Positions 17,251-23,529 of a stretch of 23,599 bases of DNA are shown here, piece by piece. Location: contig CAYPUG010000033.1 of NCBI GenBank assembly GCA_964413905.1, forward strand, positions 1 to 23,599, read 5' to 3'. This DNA is from CAYPUG01 sp964413905 (lineage in GTDB: Bacteria; Chloroflexota; Anaerolineae; JAADDB01). The first letter of the stretch is position 1; every line of letters begins with the position of its first letter. The notes below the pieces were generated by a model that did not search any database, had not been told where the DNA came from, and saw only the letters and a list, made by a program, of their open reading frames with translations. The position numbers and the translations under genes are program-made.

Positions 17251-17261
17251 CCCCCATTCCC

Positions 17262-18629
17262 TCACTCTCCCTTGCCGATAGCACGTAACATCTCTTCGTT
17301 CGTGGTGAAGTGGAAGAAGGGGAGCCCCCGTTTCTTCGCTTCGGCAGCCTCCACCTCCAGCAAACGAAGCCAATCCTCCTTGGTGACAACGGGCTTGTTC
17401 AGCGCGCGCAACCGCCGTTCCAATTCTGCCACATCCACCCCTTTCCCCCGCGGCAGGGTTTGCACGTACTGCCACACAGCCTCCGCACTCCGTTCCCCAT
17501 CCTTGCGCGCGGTTCCGACCAGCCCACTGCTGGCCTCTCGCGCCCAACCCGCCAGAAACACGCCCTCAATGGGCGCGTGCGCCGTAGGATCATACGCCTC
17601 GTAAGAAATACCCTCCACCGGAAAACGCGGATGCGGATGCGTCGCGTACGAACTCCTCACAACGGGAAGCCCCAATCCGGGATCGACCGCGTCACCGATG
17701 CAGAAAATGACCGTATCCACATTCAAGGTAACAAACGTGCCTACCCCCACGGGCCGTGTCCGGCCACCTTGCAAAATCAACTTCGTGTCCTCCACCTCCA
17801 GCCCGCGCACCCGGCCGCGTTCATCCCCGAGGATACGTCGGGGCGCAGAAAGAAAGCGAAAACGAAAACGGGTGGAGGACACCGGCGGCAGGGCCTTTTT
17901 CTGCGCACTGAGAATGTACGCTTTGGCCTGTTCTGGATCCTGTCCAACAGCCCGCATCCGGTCAGAAACCCGCCGTATCTCCGCTTCAAACGCCTCCCGA
18001 TCCATGTTCGCAATGACCCGGGCGAACTCCTTTTTGTCGAATTTGACCTCTGCAGGCCCTCGGCGAGCCACCGCAATCACTTCATCAATTTGAAGATCCC
18101 GAACCAAATACGTGGCAATGTCTGCCATGACATTACCCACCCCAATGAGCGCGGCCCGCCGCCCAATGTCAAACAACCTTTGGCTGTAAGGGGGCAAACC
18201 GTTGTAATGATAGACGAGCTCTTTCGCGTGATAGACGCCCTGCAACTCCTCACCTGGAAGACCTAAGGACTTAATCCCCTGAGCGCCTGTGGTAACGAGA
18301 ACCGCGTGAAAGCCCAGATCCCAAAGATCCTGTAATGTCAGATCCCCCTTCTCCCCGATGGTCACGTTCCCCAGGTAGAGAATACGCTCAGAACTTAAGG
18401 CCCGTACAAATTGAGCGCGCAGGCCGGCCTTCATTTTGTATTTGTCGTAGTAAATGCCGTATTCAGCCAACCCACCGGCCCGAATGTCTCGGTTAAACAA
18501 CACCACTCGAACCCCATAATCGGCCAAACGACGGGCCGCGAAAATCCCCGCGGGGCCGGCCCCTATCACCGCGACCCAGTATGGGGTTTCCTCACGCCCC
18601 GGTGAAAAAGAGACGCTCTGTTCGTTCAT
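17262..18629 (-). CDS. Ferredoxin-NADP reductase, adrenodoxin-reductase (FprA) type
   Basis: This 455-residue flavoprotein probably moves electrons between NADPH and a ferredoxin. The FAD fold has VIGAGPAGIFAARRL (21-35). The nucleotide-binding motif GVGNVMADIA lies at 163-172. The following ARRGPAEVKFDKKEF (188-202), with R189-R190, fits binding of the NADPH phosphate and matches the FprA/adrenodoxin reductase pattern. The C-terminal FLAGWAREASSGLVGTARKD is the second FAD signature of that group. A charged extension of about 50 residues follows. The fold is related to the small subunit of glutamate synthase, the main alternative. No [4Fe-4S] cysteine cluster region is seen at the N-terminus, which argues against a GltD-type protein. 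GAGGGAG lies 6 bases before the ATG. It converges with the kinase operon, leaving 11 bases between stops, and its promoter side abuts a repeat block. Confidence 0.85.
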   Translation of the reverse strand: MNEQSVSFSPGREETPYWVAVIGAGPAGIFAARRLADYGVRVVLFNRDIRAGGLAEYGIYYDKYKMKAGLRAQFVRALSSERILYLGNVTIGEKGDLTLQDLWDLGFHAVLVTTGAQGIKSLGLPGEELQGVYHAKELVYHYNGLPPYSQRLFDIGRRAALIGVGNVMADIATYLVRDLQIDEVIAVARRGPAEVKFDKKEFARVIANMDREAFEAEIRRVSDRMRAVGQDPEQAKAYILSAQKKALPPVSSTRFRFRFLSAPRRILGDERGRVRGLEVEDTKLILQGGRTRPVGVGTFVTLNVDTVIFCIGDAVDPGLGLPVVRSSYATHPHPRFPVEGISYEAYDPTAHAPIEGVFLAGWAREASSGLVGTARKDGERSAEAVWQYVQTLPRGKGVDVAELERRLRALNKPVVTKEDWLRLLEVEAAEAKKRGLPFFHFTTNEEMLRAIGKGE

Positions 18630-18660
18630 TTCCTGCTCCCTCGCGGCTTTAAACTGATCT

Positions 18661-18691
18661 CAAAGCGGTGCCGGAGCACCGCACGCCAAAG
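18661..18691. repeat. 31-base hairpin module, copy 1
   Basis: The unit begins and ends with CAAAG. Inside, GCGGTGC and GCACCGC form a perfect 7-bp stem with a 4-base loop. Three more copies lie at 18696, 18886 and 19169. It ends 31 bases upstream of the reductase start codon, so it lies in or next to that gene's promoter or leader. Confidence 0.8.
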
Positions 18692-18695
18692 ATTT

Positions 18696-18885
18696 CAAAG
18701 CGGCGCCGGGGTACCGCACTGCAAAGCCCCCGACGACGCCGAATGAATTCGCCGGCTCAACCGGAACCATCCTTTTGGGACGAATTCCTGGCCGGGCGGC
18801 GGCCTGCCCCGCGTCACCGCCACCTGCTAACTGCCAACTGCTAATCGCCACTGATCACTGACCACTGCCCACTGTTCACTGTTAC
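18696..18885. repeat. 190-base composite repeat, unit 1
   Basis: This unit consists of a 31-base CAAAG...CAAAG hairpin module (18696-18726), a unique GC-rich core, and a tail of heptamers. The first 174 bases match unit 2 at 170 positions. The hairpin here is weaker than in copy 1 because two stem positions have changed. The open frame on its minus strand (about 63 codons) repeats in unit 2 and is a consequence of the repeat, not a gene. Confidence 0.88.
18830..18884. repeat. Degenerate heptamer tandem array (ACTGNNN)
   Basis: Successive units read ACTGCCA, ACTGCTA, a 6-base variant, then ACTGATC, ACTGACC, ACTGCCC, ACTGTTC and ACTGTTA. The period is seven with three variable bases. A second copy begins at 19020 and is cut by the N gap. 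It resembles short tandemly repeated repetitive (STRR) heptamers described in cyanobacteria, though no relationship is shown. Confidence 0.8.
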
Positions 18886-19059
18886 CAAAGCGGCGCCGGG
18901 GTACCGCACTGCAAAGCCCCCAACGACGCCGAATGAATTCGCCGGCTCAACCGGAACCATCCTTTTGGGACGAAGTCCTGGTCGGGCGGCGGCCTGCCCC
19001 GCGCCACCGCCACCTGCTAACTGCCAACTGCTAATCGCCACTGATCACTGACCACTGCC
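18886..19059. repeat. 190-base composite repeat, unit 2, cut by the assembly gap
   Basis: This is a direct tandem copy of unit 1, offset by exactly 190 bases, with four substitutions in 174 aligned bases. It contains hairpin module copy 3 (18886-18916) and the start of a heptamer tail (from 19020). The N run begins at 19060, at the point where further copies would be expected. Collapse of a longer array is therefore likely. Confidence 0.88.
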
Positions 19060-19159
19060 NNNNNNNNNNNNNNNNNNNNNNNNNNNNNNNNNNNNNNNNN
19101 NNNNNNNNNNNNNNNNNNNNNNNNNNNNNNNNNNNNNNNNNNNNNNNNNNNNNNNNNNN
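19060..19159. other. Assembly gap (100 N) in the repeat block
   Basis: A run of exactly 100 N characters, a conventional placeholder length, lies inside the repeat block. The real length is unknown. Contig joins at repeats are error-prone, so the linkage between the left side (up to 19059) and the hem operon on the right should be treated as unproven. Confidence 0.97.
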
Positions 19160-19168
19160 CCCCGTTCT

Positions 19169-19199
19169 TAAAGCGGCGCCGGGTCACCGCACCCCAAAG
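19169..19199. repeat. 31-base hairpin module, copy 4 (right of the gap)
   Basis: TAAAG...CAAAG brackets a GCGGCGCCGG-containing core that matches the other modules at most positions. It shows that the same repeat family lies on both sides of the gap, which could have guided the assembler to join them. Confidence 0.75.
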
Positions 19200-19201
19200 A
19201 T

Positions 19202-19245
19202 ACAGATATTTTTCGCTGTTGAAGGCAGCGAAAACGAATTTCTGT
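19202..19245. repeat. Two-part hairpin upstream of the hem promoter
   Basis: TTTTCGCTG (19210-19218) and CAGCGAAAA (19226-19234) form a perfect 9-bp stem with a 7-base loop. Outside it, ACAGA (19202-19206) pairs with TCTGT (19241-19245) across an internal loop. The T run is on the 5' arm and the A run on the 3' arm, the reverse of an intrinsic terminator on either strand. The function is unknown. Confidence 0.5.
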
Positions 19246-19341
19246 CCCTTCCTTTATGACACGGCGGGAAGATAGCATATCTTCATCCTCATGTCAAAGC
19301 CCCCTCACGTTTATCGATTCCTACTTGCTGATCCAGATCAT

Positions 19342-19369
19342 TTGCGAACTCTACGTCGGTGAGTATAAT
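19342..19369 (+). promoter_or_regulatory. Promoter of the hem operon
   Basis: TTGCGA (19342-19347) and a consensus TATAAT (19364-19369) are separated by 16 bases, followed by a T run. Transcription would start near 19376, giving a leader of about 175 bases before the chosen hemCD start. The stretch 19246-19341 shows nothing convincing. Confidence 0.65.
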
Positions 19370-19442
19370 TTTTTGCAGGTTTCATCAGATTTACTCAACT
19401 TTCAGTCACTTAGAGAACATCCCGTGTCTTATGTACCTTGCG

Positions 19443-19480
19443 TCCTTTGACGTAAAGGAGGAGCAGAAACGGGGGGAGGC
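19443..19480 (+). promoter_or_regulatory. Structured leader of the hem operon
   Basis: TCCTTT (19443-19448) and AAAGGA (19454-19459) pair over a 5-base loop and would cover an AAAGGAGG (19454-19461). GGGAGGC (19474-19480) can pair with GCCTCCC (19513-19519) further down. The AAAGGAGG is about 30 bases from the first ATG (19492), too far to serve it normally. The hairpins may be regulatory or incidental; no known riboswitch was recognised. Confidence 0.3.
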
Positions 19481-19535
19481 GGGTCACCGGGATGATGGCT
19501 ACGGCGATCCAGGCCTCCCGTAATTCATTGAGATC

Positions 19536-19542
19536 AAGGAGG
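19536..19542 (+). promoter_or_regulatory. Ribosome binding site that decides the hemCD start
   Basis: AAGGAGG lies 9 bases before a GTG at 19552, which begins the conserved HemC N-terminus (VRIGTRGS four residues later). In-frame ATGs at 19492 and 19495 would add 20 residues without homology and lack a well-placed site. Confidence 0.65.
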
Positions 19543-19551
19543 AAAACACCG

Positions 19552-21270
19552 GTGACCTCACCTGTCCGCATTGGCACCCGGGGGAGTGCGTTGGCCCGGT
19601 GGCAGGCCGAATATGTGCGGAATCTGCTTCAACAGGCTTGGCCGGATGTGACTGTGGAGGTGGTTATCTTCACCACCCGTGGGGACCGGGAACTGGCTAA
19701 GCCCCTGCCTGAGATTGGGGGGAAAGGGCTGTTCACTCAGGAACTGGAGGACGCGCTCCGGGCCGGGGCGATCGACCTGGCCGTGCACTCCCTGAAGGAT
19801 TTGCCCACGGAGATGCCCGCGGATTTGGTGGTGGCCGCGATACCGCCCAGGGAAGATCCCCATGATGTGCTCGTGTCGCGACACCAACGGCCCCTGGACG
19901 CGCTCCCGCTCCACCCCACCATCGGGACCAGCAGCAACCGCCGGGCCGCCCAGATCCGGCTGGCCCGCGCGGACGCGCGCATCGTTCCCCTGAGGGGCAA
20001 CGTGGACACCCGGGTGCGCAAAGCCCTCGCGCCGGATGGTCCGTACGACGGCGTGGTATTGGCCCGGGCCGGACTTGTCCGCCTGGGGTTGACCGAGCAC
20101 ATTGCCCAGGTCCTCCCCTTTGATGTGATGCTTCCCGCGCCCGGCCAGGGTGCTCTGGGCGTCCAAACGCGGGTGGGGGATGAGCGGATGCGCCACCTTC
20201 TCGCGCCCCTGGACGATCTTCCCACCCGGGCCGCGGTCCTGGCAGAGCGCGCGTTCCTCGCGGGCTTGGGCGGCGGTTGTGCGTTACCCGTGGCCGCGCT
20301 GGGTCAGGTACGGGACGGCCGTGTGTACCTGCAGGGGCTGTACGTGAAGGATGGGCATCCTTTCTACGCGACGGGGGAGGCGGACCTGGACGGGGCCGAG
20401 GTGTTGGGAAGGCGTCTGGCAGAGGATATTCTATCGCGGGTGGCGCGTTCCACGTGGCCCGTAGGGGGCAAGGGGAAAGGCAAAGGTTTATCCACACAGG
20501 CCCACAACGTGCCACCCGCACGCGTCCTCATCACCCGGGCCAGGGAGCAAGCGGACGTGTTGGCCCGACGGGTGCGGGATCTGGGCATGGTCCCCGTGCT
20601 GTACCCCACCATCCGTATTGCTCCGCCGGAGGATGTGGACGCGTTGGACGCGGCGCTGGCCCGTTTGGTGAAGGGGGCGTATGACTGGCTGGTCCTGACC
20701 TCGGTGAACGGGGTGCGCTTTGTGTGGGAGCGCCTGCAGGCCCTGGGGGCGGGGGGAATACCGGAGGACGTGAGAGTAGCCGTCATCGGGCCGGCCACCG
20801 CACAAGCGCTACGCGACCACGGCATACGCCCCGCGCTGGTCCCGGACGAGTTCGTGGCCGAAGGGTTGGCCGCGGCCTTGGGGGATGTTCGGGGCCAGCG
20901 CTTTCTCCTGGCCCGTGCGGACCGGGCGCGCCCCGCCCTGCGGGAAATGCTGACGGCCCAGGGCGCGCGGGTGGATGAAGTCGTCGCCTATCGTACCCTT
21001 ATCGCTCCCCCTGATCATCCCCCACCCGAGGTGGACATTGTCACGTTTACCAGTCCGTCCACGGTGCAGGGGTTTATCGCGGCCTGGGGAGATCGGCCCT
21101 GGCCGGAGCGCACTCGGGTAGTGTGCATCGGTCCCATTACGGCTCGGGCCGCGCGGGAAGCGGGGCTTCCCGTCCACGCGGTGGCCCAGGAGTACACTAT
21201 AGAGGGTCTCGCCCGAGAGATTGAGCGGCTTAATCACCGCATAAGCGCCGGTGGCCGAGGTAGAGCATAA
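19552..21270 (+). CDS. hemCD: Fused hydroxymethylbilane synthase - uroporphyrinogen III synthase
   Basis: This 572-residue bifunctional enzyme polymerises four porphobilinogens and cyclises the product to uroporphyrinogen III. HemC covers about 1-305: VRIGTRGSALARWQ at the N-terminus, HSLKD (79-83) with catalytic D83, TSSNRRAAQ, LRGNVDTR, PAPGQGALGVQ, and C243 in GLGGGCALPVA that holds the dipyrromethane cofactor. A short Gly/Lys linker (around 310) leads to HemD (about 322-560) with VLITRAREQADVLARR, LVLTSVNGVRF, VAVIGPATAQAL, VVAYRT and TSPSTVQGF. The GTG start is chosen from its ribosome binding site and the family start; in-frame ATGs 20 codons upstream are the alternative. A hemB ribosome binding site follows closely. 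Separate hemC and hemD genes are the common arrangement, but fusions are known. Confidence 0.93.
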   Translation: MTSPVRIGTRGSALARWQAEYVRNLLQQAWPDVTVEVVIFTTRGDRELAKPLPEIGGKGLFTQELEDALRAGAIDLAVHSLKDLPTEMPADLVVAAIPPREDPHDVLVSRHQRPLDALPLHPTIGTSSNRRAAQIRLARADARIVPLRGNVDTRVRKALAPDGPYDGVVLARAGLVRLGLTEHIAQVLPFDVMLPAPGQGALGVQTRVGDERMRHLLAPLDDLPTRAAVLAERAFLAGLGGGCALPVAALGQVRDGRVYLQGLYVKDGHPFYATGEADLDGAEVLGRRLAEDILSRVARSTWPVGGKGKGKGLSTQAHNVPPARVLITRAREQADVLARRVRDLGMVPVLYPTIRIAPPEDVDALDAALARLVKGAYDWLVLTSVNGVRFVWERLQALGAGGIPEDVRVAVIGPATAQALRDHGIRPALVPDEFVAEGLAAALGDVRGQRFLLARADRARPALREMLTAQGARVDEVVAYRTLIAPPDHPPPEVDIVTFTSPSTVQGFIAAWGDRPWPERTRVVCIGPITARAAREAGLPVHAVAQEYTIEGLAREIERLNHRISAGGRGRA

Positions 21271-21286
21271 CACGTGGAGGCATGTG

Positions 21287-22276
21287 ATGTACACATTATC
21301 CTCATTTCCAACAACCCGTCTGCGTCGGCTGCGGTGGACGCCTACACTCCGCCGCATGGTGGAAGAGACACGCTTAAGTGTTGACGATTTTATCTATCCC
21401 TTGTTCGTGGTCCACGGGGAAAAGGTGCGGCGGGAAATCCCTTCCATGCCCGGAGTGTTCCACCTGTCCCTGGACCAGTTGCCCCGGGAGGTGGAGGAAA
21501 TCAGCACGTTGGACATTCCCGCGGTCATCCTCTTCGGACTGCCCGCGAGCAAGGATCCCATCGGCCGGGAGAATTTCGACCCGGAGGGGATTGTGCAGCA
21601 GGCGGTGCGGGTCATCAAGAGGGAGAATCCCGACCTGGTCGTCATCACCGACGTGTGCATGTGCGAGTACACGGACCACGGGCACTGCGGCATTGTGCGG
21701 GACGGCGTCATCGTCAACGACGAAACGCTGGAGATTTACGGTCGGGTGGCCGTGACGCACGCGGCCGCGGGCGCGGATATGGTCGCGCCTAGCGGCATGA
21801 TGGACGGACAGGTGGCCGCGATTCGTCGTGCACTGGACGACGCGGGATTTGCCCACGTGCCCATTATGGCCTACGCGGCCAAGTACGCGAGCAACTTCTA
21901 CGGCCCCTTCCGGGACGCGGCACAGAGTCCTCCCCGGTTTGGAGACCGGCGCAGTTATCAGATGAACCCGGCCAACGCGCGGGAGGCCCTGCGCGAGGTC
22001 GCGCTGGACGTGCAGGAGGGCGCGGATATTGTCATGGTCAAGCCCGCGCTCGCGTACCTGGACATCATCCGCCAAGTGCGGGATACCTTCCCGTTGCCCG
22101 TGGCCGCGTATAACGTCAGCGGCGAGTACTCGATGATCAAGGCGGCCGCGCGGCAGGGCTGGCTGGACGAGCGCGCGGTCGCGCTGGAGGTGCTCACGGC
22201 CATTAAACGGGCCGGCGCGGATCTCATCCTTACCTACTTCGCTAAAGACGCGGCGAAGTGGCTGCGTTCGACCTGA
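21287..22276 (+). CDS. hemB: Porphobilinogen synthase (delta-aminolevulinic acid dehydratase)
   Basis: This 329-residue enzyme condenses two 5-aminolevulinate molecules to porphobilinogen. Catalytic lysines are K199 in AYAAKYASNFYGPFRD and K252 in DIVMVKPALAYLD. DVCMCEYTDHGHCG carries C124, C126 and C134, the zinc-binding set of the zinc-dependent subgroup. The downstream allosteric features include SYQMNPANAREA, NVSGEYSM and LILTYFAKDAA. The ATG at 21287 is preferred because GGAGG ends 6 bases before it and the length then matches the family. The frame is open upstream to 21251, inside hemCD, without added homology. It begins 16 bases after the hemCD stop and is followed by the radical SAM gene. 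Confidence 0.95.
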   Translation: MYTLSSFPTTRLRRLRWTPTLRRMVEETRLSVDDFIYPLFVVHGEKVRREIPSMPGVFHLSLDQLPREVEEISTLDIPAVILFGLPASKDPIGRENFDPEGIVQQAVRVIKRENPDLVVITDVCMCEYTDHGHCGIVRDGVIVNDETLEIYGRVAVTHAAAGADMVAPSGMMDGQVAAIRRALDDAGFAHVPIMAYAAKYASNFYGPFRDAAQSPPRFGDRRSYQMNPANAREALREVALDVQEGADIVMVKPALAYLDIIRQVRDTFPLPVAAYNVSGEYSMIKAAARQGWLDERAVALEVLTAIKRAGADLILTYFAKDAAKWLRST

Positions 22277-22314
22277 GACGTACACTCTTCAACCCGTGTT
22301 TACAGGAGGCCCTT

Positions 22315-23463
22315 ATGACGCATATATCACCTATGTCATCGCCATCTCCCGTGACCGCGACCGCGCGGTCATCCAACGGACGGCATCGTTTTGACCGGGC
22401 GCCTATGCTCATTTACTGGGAAGTCACCCGCGCCTGTGATCTGGCCTGTCGCCACTGCCGTGCGGAAGCGCAGCCCCACCGCCATCCTCTGGAATTGACC
22501 ACGGAGGAGGGGTACCGCCTGCTAGAGCAATTGCGCGAGTTCGGCGAGCCCCTGCCTCACATCGTGTTCACCGGTGGGGACCCGCTGAAGCGCCCCGACC
22601 TGTTCGACTGGCTCCAGCGCTCCGTGGACCTGGGATTCCTCACCGCGATCACGCCCAGCGGCACCTACGCGCTCACCCGGGATGTGGTTCAACGTTTCAA
22701 GGAGGTGGGGGTGTGGATGATGTCCGTCAGCCTGGACGGGTCCACCCCCGAGCGTCACGACGGCATCCGCCAGGTTCCAGGGACTTTCGAGCGCACGGTG
22801 CAAGCCATCCGCTGGGCCAAGGAGGTGGGGCTTCCCCTGCAGATCAACACCCTGGTCTGTGCGGAAACCTATGACGACATCCCCAACATCGGGCGGCTCC
22901 TCGCGGACTTGGGCGTGGAGCGGTGGAGCGTCTTCTTCCTTGTTCCCACAGGACGGGGCAAAGTCCTGGGCGACATCACCCCCGAGCAGAGTGAGGCGTT
23001 GTTGAATTGGCTCTACGATTTCAGCAAGGACGCGCCCTTCGTTATCAAGACCACCGAGGCGCACCACTATCGGCGTGTCGCGCTGGAGCGAGCCCGCGCG
23101 GAGGGCGATCAAAAGCGGCTGCGTTCTCTGCGCCGGGGCTTTGGCGTGCGGGATGGCAGTGGCGTCATGTTCATTTCCCACATCGGTGAAATTTACCCCG
23201 CGGGCTTTTTGCCCATTGTCACGGGGAACGTGCGCAAAGATCACCCGGTGGAGGTGTACCGCAATCACCCGCTCTTCCGGTCCCTGCGGGACGCGGATCA
23301 GTACAAGGGGAAGTGCGGCGTGTGCGAGTACCGTCATATCTGCGGTGGGTCCCGGGCCCGCGCCTACGCGGTCACCGGCGACCCTCTGGAATCCGACCCG
23401 TTGTGCGTGTACGTGCCGAAAACTCGAGTGCCTGTCTCGGTAGAGGGGACGGTTGTCTCGTAG
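22315..23463 (+). CDS. Radical SAM/SPASM protein in the hem operon
   Basis: This 382-residue enzyme carries the radical SAM cluster motif C41-x3-C45-x2-C48 (TRACDLACRHC), the SAM-binding TGGDPLKRPDL (87-97) and SLDGSTPERHD. A C-terminal SPASM-like region has C334, C337, C343 and C364 (KCGVCEYRHICGG). It belongs with the NirJ/AhbD/PqqE-like group; WEVTRACDLACRHCRAEA recalls the TIGR04053 family, from memory. Relatives in that group decarboxylate or modify tetrapyrroles (AhbD, NirJ) or modify peptides. A position between hemB and hemA makes a tetrapyrrole substrate plausible but not shown. The ATG follows AGGAGG by about 5 bases and lies 38 bases after the hemB stop. The first 28 residues are polar and probably disordered. 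Confidence 0.82.
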   Translation: MTHISPMSSPSPVTATARSSNGRHRFDRAPMLIYWEVTRACDLACRHCRAEAQPHRHPLELTTEEGYRLLEQLREFGEPLPHIVFTGGDPLKRPDLFDWLQRSVDLGFLTAITPSGTYALTRDVVQRFKEVGVWMMSVSLDGSTPERHDGIRQVPGTFERTVQAIRWAKEVGLPLQINTLVCAETYDDIPNIGRLLADLGVERWSVFFLVPTGRGKVLGDITPEQSEALLNWLYDFSKDAPFVIKTTEAHHYRRVALERARAEGDQKRLRSLRRGFGVRDGSGVMFISHIGEIYPAGFLPIVTGNVRKDHPVEVYRNHPLFRSLRDADQYKGKCGVCEYRHICGGSRARAYAVTGDPLESDPLCVYVPKTRVPVSVEGTVVS

Positions 23464-23529
23464 TGGGGGTTCACGGAACCGTTCTCGCAGCAGAGCGGAA
23501 ACGATAAGTCCATAGGGGAGGAGGGCTCA

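Noticed and set aside
17251..17261. Bidirectional terminator between the converging kinase and reductase genes
   Set aside because: Only 11 bases separate the stops and no hairpin or T tract is visible.
17310..18266. 318-codon open frame on the plus strand opposite the reductase
   Set aside because: The minus-strand product has intact FAD and NADP motifs; the plus-strand translation looks like low-complexity shadow sequence.
18660..19041. Two similar small open frames (63 and 66 codons) on the minus strand
   Set aside because: They are the same repeat unit read twice, include the heptamer array, and have no ribosome binding site.
18830..19059. CRISPR array
   Set aside because: The repeats are 7 bases with no spacers, and the 190-base units are whole tandem duplicates; no cas gene is present.
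19256..19450. 64-codon open frame upstream of hemCD
   Set aside because: It has no ribosome binding site, overlaps the hem promoter boxes, and shows no recognisable protein pattern.
21251..21286. GTG start of hemB inside hemCD
   Set aside because: The ATG at 21287 has a well-spaced GGAGG and gives the normal family length.
21374..22285. 303-codon open frame on the minus strand opposite hemB
   Set aside because: It is a shadow of a high-GC gene; hemB has all catalytic and zinc residues.
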